The notes under the pieces: model-generated | What the model was told of the DNA's origin: nothing | Seen by the model: the letters and a program-made list of their open reading frames with translations, nothing else | Database searches by the model: none | Shown: in pieces, positions 17,640 to 27,383 of the stretch | How positions within the stretch are numbered: the first letter of the stretch is position 1 | How the letters are laid out: each line of letters starts with the position of its first letter | Assembly (NCBI GenBank): GCA_016219595.1 | Contig: JACRLY010000037.1 | Location: 1-36,274, forward strand | Direction of reading: 5' to 3' | Origin: Ignavibacteriota bacterium | GTDB lineage: Bacteria; Bacteroidota; Ignavibacteria; Kapaibacteriales; UBA2268 | DNA: 36,274 bases | Position numbers and translations under genes: made by a program

Positions 17640-17930
17640 AATTAATTTGCCGCTACTACGCAGCTCAATTTGGCAGTGATAATCTTGTTATTATAAATAT
17701 GTCGCTACTACGCAGCTCAATTTGGCAGTGAAATCTTGTTATTATAAATATGTCGCTACTAGGTAGCTCAATTTTATAGAATAATATTGATGTTATAAAT
17801 ATGCCGCTACTACGTAGCTCGATTATATAGAGTAATATTGATGTTATAAATATGCTTCTACTACGTAGCTCAATTTGGCAGAGAAATCTTGATGTTATAA
17901 ATATATTTCTGCTACGTAGCTCATCATTAT
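17640..17930. repeat. 51-bp tandem repeat array, six copies
   Basis: The core CGCTACTACGTAGCTCAATT starts at 17651, 17703, 17754, 17805, 17856 (as TTCTAC) and 17907 (as TTCTGC), giving periods of 52, 51, 51, 51 and 51. The core contains the inverted repeat GCTAC-TAC-GTAGC, and the last copy has a perfect GCTACGTAGC palindrome. The other 30 bases come in two versions, one with TTTGGCAGNGAAATCTTG, one with TATAGANTAATATTG; both end TTATAAATAT. It lies between the dxs 3' end and tRNA-Lys. Stops interrupt most frames, so it is not coding. Confidence 0.9.
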
Positions 17931-18026
17931 AGAATTGCTTAGCAATGGTATATTTTTTTAGAAAAGAAAATTCAATTACTAACCGGAATCGTGTAGTGAT
18001 GGAAAATTAATGAATATAATTAAATT

Positions 18027-19970
18027 TTAGTCGGCGATCTCGTGTATGTGCTCCATCTTAAGATTTTCGCTTATTCCGAGCATTTCAAGTACGATTGAAG
18101 TTATTCCATCTGCGTCGAGTTTTAATTCGTGAAGTAATTCAACCTGAGTACCGTGTTCGACAAATTTATCAGGCAATCCGTGAACTTTTACATCAATATT
18201 CTTATATTGTTTTGAACTTATGTATTCAAGAACAGCAGAGCCAAAGCCGCCTTTTGCCTGTGCGTCTTCAATCGTAAGAATTTTATCGAACCTGTAACAT
18301 AATTCATCGAGAAGTTCGGTATCGAGCGGTTTAATGAATCTTGCATTTACGACTTCGGCGGATATATCGTAATTCGTTAGAATAGATGCGGCTTTTTCAG
18401 ATTCATTCACCATTTTACCAACGGCAATAATTGCAATGTCTTTACCGGTAATTAATTTCTCACCTTTCCCGATTGGGATAGATTTCATACTGCCGACAGG
18501 AACACCTAATCCTTTTCCTCTCGGGTATCTAATTGCCACAGGTCCTTTTGTATAATTATATACAGCAGAATAAAGCAAATTTCTGAAATCCTGCTCATCT
18601 CTCGGAGCTGCCACAACGACGTTAGGTATAGGTCTGAGATAAGCTAAATCCAATATACCGTGATGTGTCGGTCCGTCTTCTCCAACTAATCCTCCGCGGT
18701 CAATTGCAAACACTACATGAAGTTTTTGCAAAGCACAATCATGAATAATCTGGTCGAATGCACGCTGAAGAAAAGTAGAATAAATTGCACACACAGGTGT
18801 CATACCACCAGTTGCCAGTCCGGCAGCATAAGTAACTGCATGTTCCTCTGCAATTCCGACATCAATCACTCTTTCAGGATATTTTAATTCCAGTAAATCC
18901 AGCCCGGTGCCTTCGCCCATTGCAGCAGTAATTGCAACTATTTTCGGGTCATTGGTACATAATTCAACCATAGCTTCTCCAAATACTTTAGAATAGGAAG
19001 GAGCCGGTTTTGAATTGACATTTAATGCTTTTCCATCTGATTTATCAATTTTTGCTATTGCATGTAATTTTGAAGAATCATTTTCAGCAGGACCATAACC
19101 TTTGCCTTTCTGTGTCAAAATATGAAGCAGTATTGGACCATGAACATCTTTTATGGAATTGAGTGTATTAACTACCTGCCTGACATTATTTCCGTTAATA
19201 GGACCAAAATAATTAAATCCAAGTGCTTCGAATAATAATCCGGGTGTAATAAATGCTTTAACACTTCCTTCAATTCTTGAAGCGGCAAGACGGATTCTGT
19301 CGCCGAGATGTTCCATCCTACCAGTTATATCCCAGATATTTTCCCTTAATTTTTGTACTGTAGCAGTTGCATATAATTTATTGAAGTAGCTTGACAAAGC
19401 GGATACATTTTCTGAAATTGAAATATCATTATCATTAAGTATTACAGTAATATCTCTTTTCTGAACACCGCAATTGTTCATAGCTTCATAAGACATTCCA
19501 CCTGTCATGGCACCGTCACCCATTACAGCTATTACCCTGAATTTTTTCTTCATCAAATCTCTTGCAGTTGCAACACCCAGGGCAGCCGATATACTTGTAC
19601 TGGCATGACCTGCACCGAAAACATCATATTCACTTTCGGTTTGTTTAAGGAAGCCGGAAAGACCACCCTTCTGCCTTATTGTATTTAACCTGTCACGTCT
19701 ACCTGTAATAATTTTATGAGGATAGCCCTGGTGACCAACATCGAAAATTATTTTATCTACAGGAGTGTTGTACACATAATGCATGGCTACAGTAAGTTCC
19801 ACTACTCCAAGTCCTGCACCGAAATGACCCCCGGTTTTAGTGATTATATCAACCATGTAATCCCTGACTTCATCACATACCTGTGGTAATTCATTAACCT
19901 TAAATTTCCTTAAATCAGAAGGCGAATTTATATTATACAGGTATTTATATTTCTTAATTTCTTCTATCAT
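18027..19970 (-). CDS. dxs: 1-deoxy-D-xylulose-5-phosphate synthase
   Basis: Thiamine-diphosphate enzyme that condenses pyruvate and glyceraldehyde 3-phosphate, the first step of the MEP isoprenoid pathway; DXP also feeds thiamine and pyridoxal synthesis. The 647 residues include H49 in TGGHFGAGLG, FDVGHQGYPHK, the ThDP/Mg motif GDGAMTGG at 151-158, VGIAEEHAVTYAAGLA with the catalytic Glu, and DRGGLVGEDGPTHHG. It ends about 90 bases upstream of nothing else on its strand except the repeat array, and follows the OmpA-family gene after 89 bases, so the two may share a transcript. Confidence 0.98.
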   Translation of the reverse strand: MIEEIKKYKYLYNINSPSDLRKFKVNELPQVCDEVRDYMVDIITKTGGHFGAGLGVVELTVAMHYVYNTPVDKIIFDVGHQGYPHKIITGRRDRLNTIRQKGGLSGFLKQTESEYDVFGAGHASTSISAALGVATARDLMKKKFRVIAVMGDGAMTGGMSYEAMNNCGVQKRDITVILNDNDISISENVSALSSYFNKLYATATVQKLRENIWDITGRMEHLGDRIRLAASRIEGSVKAFITPGLLFEALGFNYFGPINGNNVRQVVNTLNSIKDVHGPILLHILTQKGKGYGPAENDSSKLHAIAKIDKSDGKALNVNSKPAPSYSKVFGEAMVELCTNDPKIVAITAAMGEGTGLDLLELKYPERVIDVGIAEEHAVTYAAGLATGGMTPVCAIYSTFLQRAFDQIIHDCALQKLHVVFAIDRGGLVGEDGPTHHGILDLAYLRPIPNVVVAAPRDEQDFRNLLYSAVYNYTKGPVAIRYPRGKGLGVPVGSMKSIPIGKGEKLITGKDIAIIAVGKMVNESEKAASILTNYDISAEVVNARFIKPLDTELLDELCYRFDKILTIEDAQAKGGFGSAVLEYISSKQYKNIDVKVHGLPDKFVEHGTQVELLHELKLDADGITSIVLEMLGISENLKMEHIHEIAD

Positions 19971-20059
19971 AATTCTTTTCTAAATAAAATCAAGTTACTA
20001 AGACGTATTAACCTGCTTTTATTCTTATTAAACAATTTTATATTATTTTCATATATATT

Positions 20060-22009
20060 CTACTGCCTTGGGGTTATGACATATATCTGCACAGTTCTTG
20101 ATAATTGTCGTCCAATAGGTGAATTATTATCGAATATAACTTCGTTTTCACCGACACCATACGTTTCAAATTTTGCATCTTTAACTTTGGATGAAAGCAA
20201 ATCTTTCACAGCAGCAGCCCTTCTTTCAGAAAGACTTTTATTATAATCTTCCTTTCCGATTTTATCTGTATACCCGTATATTTTAACAGTAGAATTAAAT
20301 TTTATTTCGGGTAAAATATTTTCTTCAATTATCGCTTTGTCCTTATCTGAAATTTCTGCTTTGTCGAAATCGAACAGAATTAAACTATACTTAGAAATCG
20401 TTTTATCAGGTAATTCTTCTGATTTTTTCCTGGTAAATGAGAAATATTCTGTAGGAATAGAGCCGGAGACTGTTCTCTTTAAATCTTTTGTATTCGTTGC
20501 TGTCAGAACATAATCAATTGGTATCTGGCTTTTCTTCAATTCGTTCGGTATAATTACAAACTGTATAGGATGAATATCACCACTGCCTTTAACATTTCTT
20601 ATTGTTTGTCCAGCTTGCTCGATTTCAAATTGCCAGGAAGTAACCGAATCAGAGGAATTAATAAACGGAACAAACTCAACAAGGTTTGGCTCAGCAATTG
20701 TCTGGCTTTCGCCTTTCAATATAATAGGAGCCAGTATTTTAGGATTTGAACTCGATAATTCTATTCTCCTGTTTTCGGCATCCCCCTCAGGTACAGTCTG
20801 GGCAGAAGGCTTTTCGGGTAATCCTCCAGTTTTAACATTGATTTTATCAGGATTTATTTTATATATATTTACAAGATATTCCTTAGCAAATTCTGCTCTG
20901 CGTAAAGGAAGTTGTGATTCAGGTTTTTCTTTCTTATTATCAATAGTACCGGTAATAATCAAATCAGCATCCGGATTTCCGGTCATTCTTTTACCGATGA
21001 TGTCGAGAGTTTTCACATTAATTTTCATTGCATCAGGCTCAACCATATCAATTTTGAATTCACCTTTTTCGGATTTACCTGTTAATATCTGTGTACTATC
21101 GGAAGGTGCCGGCTGGTTTTCATCACAGAAAATATATGGAACCATCGGGAACAATTCTGTATATTGAACATCTTCGACACGGATATTCTGCAATGTATGT
21201 TTTTGCCTTTCTTTATCGTAATAATTCACTTCTCTGAATCCGATTTCAAGATTAGAATATACTTCAGGCGGTTTAACTTTGGATTTTTCAAGTCCAAATG
21301 TCAGGGCAACTCCCACTCTGAGCTGTGGAACGTCCCATGTTGTGAAATCCCTGTTGCCTGATATATGATTAAAAGGAATCCTATACGAAATTTCAGGAAT
21401 AAGGAAAGAATTATCATTTATATTAAAAATATAACCGGCACCAATAGCTCCTGCAAATCTTAAAGTAGCATCAGGAATGTCTCCATTTTTTAAAGATTGA
21501 TTTATTATTGGTGTCAATTGATTTTGCTTAAAAGTATATTTTGTCGAAATAGGGATACCGAATTCAAGTCCGGCAAGGAAATATAATCTCTTAACGGGAA
21601 GCAAATTGTGGAATTGCATAACCGGTGATATTTCAATATAATGCAAGTCAGCCGTTATAGTATTTGTAGAAAAAGTATCAAGATATGTAACATTTTCGGA
21701 TAAATTACCTGATAATCCATTATACCCGATTCTTCCGGAAACAGTGAAAGTTTCATTTAAAGGGTAATTACCGATGAATCCAAGATGGAACCATAAATTG
21801 GAATTGTTCTGATTAAAAGTAATATTTCTGTTATTGATGTGAAAAATAAAAGAAGGAGTATGCATATTAAAATTCAGTCCACCGTATATACCGAGATTCG
21901 AAGGCATGACAAAATTGCTGTCCTGACCATGTACTGAATTTCCGAATAAAATCAGCATAAAAGTTATACTGAGAAAAATATAATATCTGTTTAAAAGTGT
22001 TGTATTCAT
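20060..22009 (-). CDS. OmpA-family outer-membrane protein with N-terminal barrel
   Basis: 649 residues from the ATG at 22009, which begins the signal peptide (TTLLNRYYIFLSITFMLILF, cleavage after SVHGQ); an ATG at 22033 would add eight residues. Residues of about 30-240 are a beta-barrel-like region (GIYGGLNFNMHTPSFIF, GRIGYNGLSGNLS). A first, partial OmpA-like module (LIITGTIDNKKE, LPLRRAEFAKEYLV, AENRRIEL) lies at about 340-430 and a complete one at the C terminus (LILFDFDKAEISDKD, IYGYTDKIGKEDYNKSLSERRA, ENRTVQIYV-like end). The C-terminal domain should bind peptidoglycan, so the protein probably ties the outer membrane to the wall. Two OmpA modules in one protein is a notable arrangement. 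Confidence 0.85.
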   Translation of the reverse strand: MNTTLLNRYYIFLSITFMLILFGNSVHGQDSNFVMPSNLGIYGGLNFNMHTPSFIFHINNRNITFNQNNSNLWFHLGFIGNYPLNETFTVSGRIGYNGLSGNLSENVTYLDTFSTNTITADLHYIEISPVMQFHNLLPVKRLYFLAGLEFGIPISTKYTFKQNQLTPIINQSLKNGDIPDATLRFAGAIGAGYIFNINDNSFLIPEISYRIPFNHISGNRDFTTWDVPQLRVGVALTFGLEKSKVKPPEVYSNLEIGFREVNYYDKERQKHTLQNIRVEDVQYTELFPMVPYIFCDENQPAPSDSTQILTGKSEKGEFKIDMVEPDAMKINVKTLDIIGKRMTGNPDADLIITGTIDNKKEKPESQLPLRRAEFAKEYLVNIYKINPDKINVKTGGLPEKPSAQTVPEGDAENRRIELSSSNPKILAPIILKGESQTIAEPNLVEFVPFINSSDSVTSWQFEIEQAGQTIRNVKGSGDIHPIQFVIIPNELKKSQIPIDYVLTATNTKDLKRTVSGSIPTEYFSFTRKKSEELPDKTISKYSLILFDFDKAEISDKDKAIIEENILPEIKFNSTVKIYGYTDKIGKEDYNKSLSERRAAAVKDLLSSKVKDAKFETYGVGENEVIFDNNSPIGRQLSRTVQIYVITPRQ

Positions 22010-22175
22010 AATGCTGCGATGAAAGTTTAACATTTTTAATAAATTTTACAAATATATCAAAAAAAGCTGATTATTTTGAGGTTAAATTGAATAACTTTTT
22101 AAAGTAATAAAATAGTTTTTTGGTTTATCAGTTATTACAAAAAATGTACATTCAAATTTCTATAGAGGAAAGGTT

Positions 22176-22829
22176 ATGAAAAAAAATCTTAAACCACTTT
22201 TAATAATTTTGTGTTTTGGAATAATTATTTATTCAAATGCTAATGCGACAAGCCTGGGAATTTTAATTGGATTGTCAACTCCAAGTAATCAGATTAATAA
22301 TGTTTACAACAGCAACAGCTTAAGTGATTTTGGAAATATGTATAGGGAAGGTGCAAAACTCGGGTATCATATTGGTATCAGGGGCAGAATGGATCTATCG
22401 GATAATCTGCAATTTGTCGGTGGAATTGCCTATCATAAGTTTCCTCAAACAACAATTCAGGTTATTAATCCTAATTCACCATACGATACTTTAGCTTCTC
22501 TTAACACATCACAAAACGTTATTCCAATTACCGCAGGTGTGAATTTCTTCCTGCTTAAAAAATTTATCGGTTTATATGGTGTTGGTGAATTATCTTATAA
22601 TTATATTTCAAATTCAGTTGATGTTTATTATGGTTCTTTACCTGTTGCAATATCCAAAAGTCCAACCGATAGCCGTATTGGCTTTGGTCTTGGCGCAGGT
22701 GCAGACCTCGATGTAAAACTTATTACAATAAACCTGGAAGTTAAATATAATTATATAAATCTGATAGGTCAGAAGGCAGGGGAGGAAGCAAAAGCATTTG
22801 TTTCGGTATCACTCGGAGCATTTTTCTAA
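22176..22829 (+). CDS. Outer-membrane beta-barrel protein, about 22 kDa
   Basis: 217 residues. Signal peptide MKKNLKPLLIILCFGIIIYS with cleavage near NANA, then alternating strands (LGILIGLSTPSNQ, YHIGIRGRMDLSDNLQFVGGIAYHKF, ITAGVNFFLLKKFIGLYGVGEL, IGFGLGAGADLDVKLITINLEVKYNYI) and a terminal strand ending in Phe, AFVSVSLGAFF, as in outer-membrane proteins. GAGGAAAGG precedes the ATG. It is divergent from the OmpA-family gene. A terminator follows. The function is unknown; the fold resembles small eight-stranded barrels. Confidence 0.75.
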   Translation: MKKNLKPLLIILCFGIIIYSNANATSLGILIGLSTPSNQINNVYNSNSLSDFGNMYREGAKLGYHIGIRGRMDLSDNLQFVGGIAYHKFPQTTIQVINPNSPYDTLASLNTSQNVIPITAGVNFFLLKKFIGLYGVGELSYNYISNSVDVYYGSLPVAISKSPTDSRIGFGLGAGADLDVKLITINLEVKYNYINLIGQKAGEEAKAFVSVSLGAFF

Positions 22830-22852
22830 GAGAGAAAAGAGAAATAAATTTT

Positions 22853-22889
22853 AAAACAGTATTTGGAAATATTCAAATACTGTTTTTTT
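22853..22889 (+). terminator. Rho-independent terminator
   Basis: AAACAGTATTTG (22854-22865) pairs perfectly with CAAATACTGTTT (22874-22885) across an 8-base loop, and the right arm runs into a T7 tract. It lies 24 bases after the barrel gene. Confidence 0.85.
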
Positions 22890-22961
22890 ATTTGAAACAT
22901 CTGAAAACAGAATTCGTATTTTGCATTAAAAATGTTTTTAAAGTTTTATTTTGAGGAAATG

Positions 22962-23432
22962 ATGAAAAAAATACTTCTATTTATGATTGCTTTAATAGTG
23001 ATATATCCATTATCAGCTTTTTCTTTGGAAACAAGACAAGATACTGATGATACTGAAACTCTGTTCGGTAGTGGAGAAATAACTCACGGTGGATATGGCG
23101 CTCCGGAATTGAAACTAACTCAAATACAAGGTGAAATGGGATTACTTGTTGGAGGCAGAGGAGGATGGATTATTAACAGCACATTTTCAATTGGCGGGGG
23201 AGGATACGGACTTGTAACGAGCCACAAAATAAGTAATTATAAGCCCCCATTTGATACGGCTGCTTATTTGAGAGTTGGCTATGGTGGTATATTTTTTGAA
23301 TATATCAATAGTTCAAACAAACTTATCCATTTTACCGTAAATACACTGATTGGTGCAGGTGGTGCTTCATATACAAGGTCGATTTATCGCGTACTCAGAA
23401 CAAAGACCTCATGGGTCCATCAGCTAATCTAG
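22962..23432 (+). CDS. Secreted beta-structured protein, 3' part deleted and out of frame
   Basis: Starting at the ATG at 22962 (GAGG 5 bases upstream), a signal peptide MKKILLFMIALIVIYPLSAF is followed by a glycine-rich barrel-like domain (HGGYGAPELKLTQIQGEMG, GGRGGWIINSTFSIGGGGYG, YLRVGYGGIFFEYI, FTVNTLIGAGGASYT). After about residue 145 the frame runs into the unrelated RVLRTKTSWVHQLI and stops at 23432. The genuine C terminus is still present in another frame (next entry). A deletion that removed part of the last strands and broke the frame explains this. The product would be a truncated barrel, probably non-functional. Confidence 0.6.
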   Translation: MKKILLFMIALIVIYPLSAFSLETRQDTDDTETLFGSGEITHGGYGAPELKLTQIQGEMGLLVGGRGGWIINSTFSIGGGGYGLVTSHKISNYKPPFDTAAYLRVGYGGIFFEYINSSNKLIHFTVNTLIGAGGASYTRSIYRVLRTKTSWVHQLI

Positions 23433-23455
23433 CATTCAAATTCGGTAAATTCTAA
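23384..23455 (+). pseudogene. Out-of-frame C-terminal tail of the preceding gene
   Basis: In the frame two bases on from the gene above, 23384-23455 reads LSRTQNKDLMGPSANLAFKF followed by GKF and TAA. Ending in SGPSANxAxKFGKF is what I expect for this kind of glycine-rich barrel protein, whose last strand closes with Phe. The tail overlaps the false end of the upstream frame, so a deletion with an out-of-frame join, rather than a separate gene, is the simplest reading. Confidence 0.6.
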
Positions 23456-23510
23456 CATACAATTGTGTGTATTAATAATAATATTATAATATAAATTAAA
23501 TAAAATAAAA

Positions 23511-23538
23511 GTAGGGATTCAAAATTTTGAATCCCTAC
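23511..23538 (-). terminator. 28-bp palindromic terminator, copy A
   Basis: GTAGGGATTC and GAATCCCTAC flank AAAATTTT, so all 28 bases are palindromic. On the minus strand it is followed by TTTTATTTTATTTAA, 58 bases beyond the end of the coiled-coil/TPR gene. Nearly identical copies lie at 28507 and 30351. As the palindrome lies between convergent genes it may also serve the plus strand. Confidence 0.75.
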
Positions 23539-23596
23539 ATAATTATTTTAAATAAATTCATTCCATGTCGAGGTTATTACACTCGACACAGAAATA

Positions 23597-24619
23597 TTAA
23601 AGTTGCTGAAGCATTTTTCTTGCTTTTGGTAAAAATTCGCTAGTGGGATATTTTTCTACAAAAACCTGGTAAGCCTTCCTGGCTTCATCGATTCGTCCTG
23701 ATTTAACCTGTGCTTCAGCTAACATTATTTGAGCATTATCCTTTTTCAAAGGAAGCCTGGAAGCAATAACCTTGCGATAGTAGGCTATTGCCTCCTGATA
23801 TTGCTTCAGTCCGAAATGGGACTCACCCAGTAAAAAATTATAATTGTTGATTTGTTCCGGGTCTCTTTCAATTGCAACAAGTTTAATTAGTTTTCTTATT
23901 GCATCCTGGTAATTTTTAGTATTTAAATCTTTTTCTACTGAAGTAAAAGTAATATTTTCAGTTGACGCTTCAGTTCTATCATCTGAATTAATTTTTTGTG
24001 TTACCGGTTTCAATTCAGGTTTTGGATTATTAATATATTTAATTGCATTTGATGTTGTCTGAACCGGTTTTTTCTTGAATATGACAGGCTTTGATTTCGG
24101 TTTTTCTATTTGCCTTACTTCTTGTTGTTGAAGGTCTTGTTTTTTTACAGTTTCATCAGGTAAAATAATATTAGACTTAACAATATTATTATTTTCCGGA
24201 ATGATTCCTTTAACTGCTTCCTGTGGAAGGGGTAATGAATTGCTGAGAGCATTTTTTATATCAGCTAATGTTGATTTTATTTCGGTAATATCATTTTGCA
24301 TTCCCGAAATTGTCTGTTTCATAACCTGTTGTTCTTCAGTTAAGGTTTTAAGTTGTTGGTTTAGGGTTGGAATTTTAGTGATTGAATTTGTATTATTAAC
24401 ACTATCGGAATGAATAGCAAATTCAGCATCGGAAAGGGCATCCTGCCTGTTTTCATCCTGATTTAATGATGCTGAATTTTGTTCTGTCACCGGTTTCTTA
24501 ACAGATGTGCGGCTTCCCTGCCGAACACTCCTTGATATTGAACATCCATTAAGACCTAAAATCACTAAAATGGTGATTATTATTATACAAGTGTATTTTA
24601 TTCTACAACATCTAAACAT
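23597..24619 (-). CDS. Coiled-coil and TPR lipoprotein (CpoB/YbgF-like)
   Basis: 340 residues from the ATG at 24619; an upstream ATG at 24673 would put 18 residues before the signal. The signal ends in LGLNGC, a good lipobox. A coiled coil (LNQQLKTLTEEQQVMKQTIS, MQNDITEIKSTLADIKNAL) lies near residues 85-125, a Pro/Lys/Gln-rich linker follows, and the C-terminal 110 residues form three TPR-like repeats (NYQDAIRKLIKL, YNFLLGESHFGLKQYQEAIA, AQIMLAEAQVKSGRIDEARK, FVEKYPTSEFLPKARKML). Coiled coil plus TPR is the layout of CpoB/YbgF, which acts with Tol-Pal in envelope constriction; CpoB is not usually lipidated and no tol genes are nearby, so the match is one of architecture. Confidence 0.75.
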   Translation of the reverse strand: MFRCCRIKYTCIIIITILVILGLNGCSISRSVRQGSRTSVKKPVTEQNSASLNQDENRQDALSDAEFAIHSDSVNNTNSITKIPTLNQQLKTLTEEQQVMKQTISGMQNDITEIKSTLADIKNALSNSLPLPQEAVKGIIPENNNIVKSNIILPDETVKKQDLQQQEVRQIEKPKSKPVIFKKKPVQTTSNAIKYINNPKPELKPVTQKINSDDRTEASTENITFTSVEKDLNTKNYQDAIRKLIKLVAIERDPEQINNYNFLLGESHFGLKQYQEAIAYYRKVIASRLPLKKDNAQIMLAEAQVKSGRIDEARKAYQVFVEKYPTSEFLPKARKMLQQL

Positions 24620-24889
24620 ATTCAATTCCCCAAAATTCAGAGCTACTCTAACATCCTTTAAATTTTCACTCAAATTCTACATAGGTTATTCCAATGTTTG
24701 TGCCAGTATTTATTTTTTTATATTTCAAAATTCAATCAAATGATAATTGAAAAAAATATGAAAATGTAGTAAGTTTAAAATAAGTTAGCTAACATATTTT
24801 TATTTCAATCGGGAAAAATTAGATAAATAAACAATATATTTTGGTATAAGTTAAAGTAAAATAAAGATTTACCATTATTAATTCCAAGT

Positions 24890-27271
24890 ATGAAAAGAAT
24901 TAACATTTACCTTATTTCATTCATTCTGTATTCACTTTTGATTTCAGGTGTATTTTACCCGATTTTTTTTAACAAGCTTTTGTTTCCAAATGATTTTGGA
25001 ATGACTTACTTTCAACCCTTTAGTAATAATTATTCAAAAGTAGTATCATACAATCATTATATTAATGATGTATTTCTCCAGTTTGTACCTTATCGTTATA
25101 CGATGCAGAAATCATTCAGGGAATTTAATTTCGATTTTTGGAATCCAAATAAATGCGGGGGTATACCTCAGTATTGTATAACGTATGCTACAAATTTTGA
25201 AATCACAAATTTTGTTTATCTATTATTTCCATTCAAGTTTGCATGGCATCTGCAAATCTTATTACAATGCATCATATCTGCGATGGCAATGTTTTCATTT
25301 TTACTTTATTTGAAAATCAATAATAAAATCGCTTTTCTTTGTGGTTTCGCTTTTTCACTGAATAGTATGTTTATTAGCTATTTATCTTATTTTTATATTG
25401 CCGGTGCATTTTGTTGGGTACCCTTTCTTCTACTTTCATATGAGAAATATATAGATTCCGGGGAATTGAAATATTTCTTTGCTTCATCGCTTTTTTTAGG
25501 ATTATCAATGCTGGGTGGATTCATTCAATCAATCTTTTTTGTTATTGTTCTTTTTATTTTATATGCAGTAACTAAGAAAAATGAAACTGAAATATCAATC
25601 TTGAGAAAATTTAAACTCATATTTAGTATATTCATACTAAGTTTATTGTTGACAGCATTTATGTGGATTCCGACTATTGAATATTTCATCCAGGATTTTG
25701 CAAAGGGTTATTCAAGATTTGAAGGAAATGTTTATCATTTCACATTTTATAAGAGATTAATAATGTCATTTTTAACATTATCTTTTGCTTTCCCTGAAAT
25801 AATGGGTGATTTTCGCGGTTTTGATATAAGAAGGATATTGGATTCTTTTCCAAATGATTTTCATGCATATATAGGTCTTCCATTATTGATACTATTTGTT
25901 TATGCAATAATAAAACATAAAAAATACAATATAAGACACTGGCTCATAATCGCTGCAGTTTCTCTTGTTTTACCTTTATTTACTCCATTATATAAATTTC
26001 TGTATGATAGGTTTTTTATTCTTTATATTACAGCTGCAATTGTTGTTGGGGGTATTGTTCTTAATGATTTTATAAATAGAGAAAGCAATAATAAGGATGA
26101 TAAATTATTCAAATTATCGAGAAGTGTATTGATTGTTTTTTGTATTGTTTTATTTGTTTTTGTTATTGTCAACATATTTTTTTATTTCTATGAGAAAAAT
26201 ATAATTGATTTTCTAAGGAGTAAAATGTATGGGTCTATAAATCAAAGAAATTTATACAATGAGAATTGGTTTAATGAAAGGATATTTCTAACTTTAAATG
26301 GATATAAATTAAATAATCTATTTGTTTTAGGAGGATTATTCCTGAATTTGTTTATAATTATTATATTCATAAGATATTCAAAAGGTAATTTAAAATTCAG
26401 TCATTTTTTTTGGTTTATAGCTTTAGTTACTTTTATCCAACTATTCAGATTTGTACATTTTTGGACACCATTTGTTGATACGACAAAATATCCATTTTAT
26501 CCTGAGAACGAATTAGTTCAATACCTTCAAAAAAATTCTAAATTTGAAAGAATTGAAGTAATACGAAATGATAAAATAAAAAACTTTCTGCCGGGGAATA
26601 TTGAAGATATTTACATGCTTCAATTCATTGACGGATACGAAGGCATTTTACCTCAAACATTTTATAATTACTTTCAACCAACTGATAAGAAAAATTTATC
26701 TGACCCGAGATTACTTGGATTATTTAACGTGAAATATTTAGTAGCGGATTCTTCTTTTATTTTTAAAAATAATTTTGTTGAAAAATTCTACTCATATCAA
26801 AATTATATTGTCTATAAGAACAATCTTGTTAGGAACAGAGTAGAATTATTCAATAAAGTAAAATTTGTCCCTTTGCGAGACATGGATAATTTTATATTGA
26901 ATAATAATTTTACAGGCGACACTTTGTTATTGGAAAAATCAACACCAAGATTGTATCACAATAATTCAAATAGTGGCTATGCTAATATTAAATCGTATCG
27001 AAATAATTCTGTTAAAATAAATTATTATTCAAAGTATTCAGCTTACTTAAAATTAGCTGACGTTTATTACCCAGGTTGGACAGCTACAATAGATGGGGTT
27101 GAAACACAGATTTATAAAGCTAATGATTGTATGAGAGCTATAATTGTTCCGCCGGGTAATCACAACGTAGAATTTATTTTTAAACCTTTTGTATTTAAAC
27201 TTGGCATGATAATATCATTTATTACTTTATTTTCAATTGTTATTAGTATTATTTTTATAAAAAATTATTAA
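24890..27271 (+). CDS. YfhO-family polytopic membrane protein
   Basis: 793 residues with about 12 membrane helices in the first 520 residues, then a soluble outer domain and a final helix. The C-terminal domain has the family signature DVYYPGWTATIDGVETQIYK, RAIIVPPGNHNVEFIFKP, which is typical of YfhO (GT-C-like) proteins. Members glycosylate cell-wall polymers such as lipoteichoic acid in Firmicutes; in this Gram-negative the acceptor is unknown. A GT4 glycosyltransferase follows 112 bases downstream on the same strand, supporting a role in envelope glycan or glycolipid synthesis. Confidence 0.85.
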   Translation: MKRINIYLISFILYSLLISGVFYPIFFNKLLFPNDFGMTYFQPFSNNYSKVVSYNHYINDVFLQFVPYRYTMQKSFREFNFDFWNPNKCGGIPQYCITYATNFEITNFVYLLFPFKFAWHLQILLQCIISAMAMFSFLLYLKINNKIAFLCGFAFSLNSMFISYLSYFYIAGAFCWVPFLLLSYEKYIDSGELKYFFASSLFLGLSMLGGFIQSIFFVIVLFILYAVTKKNETEISILRKFKLIFSIFILSLLLTAFMWIPTIEYFIQDFAKGYSRFEGNVYHFTFYKRLIMSFLTLSFAFPEIMGDFRGFDIRRILDSFPNDFHAYIGLPLLILFVYAIIKHKKYNIRHWLIIAAVSLVLPLFTPLYKFLYDRFFILYITAAIVVGGIVLNDFINRESNNKDDKLFKLSRSVLIVFCIVLFVFVIVNIFFYFYEKNIIDFLRSKMYGSINQRNLYNENWFNERIFLTLNGYKLNNLFVLGGLFLNLFIIIIFIRYSKGNLKFSHFFWFIALVTFIQLFRFVHFWTPFVDTTKYPFYPENELVQYLQKNSKFERIEVIRNDKIKNFLPGNIEDIYMLQFIDGYEGILPQTFYNYFQPTDKKNLSDPRLLGLFNVKYLVADSSFIFKNNFVEKFYSYQNYIVYKNNLVRNRVELFNKVKFVPLRDMDNFILNNNFTGDTLLLEKSTPRLYHNNSNSGYANIKSYRNNSVKINYYSKYSAYLKLADVYYPGWTATIDGVETQIYKANDCMRAIIVPPGNHNVEFIFKPFVFKLGMIISFITLFSIVISIIFIKNY

Positions 27272-27383
27272 TTGTTCATCGATTGATTTGATATTATTAT
27301 GTCAGAAAACAATACTTTATAAGTTTTGTCATTCTATTCAAAAATCATAAATTGAAATTTACTCTAATTCAATTTCTTAGTTA

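Noticed and set aside
17640-17930. CRISPR array
   Set aside because: The whole 51-bp unit is conserved and the parts between cores fall into two related types instead of unique spacers; no cas genes are nearby.
17640-17930. Repeat-containing protein, because 51 is a multiple of three
   Set aside because: The first unit has an extra base and stops (TAA, TAG, TGA) fall in most frames on both strands.
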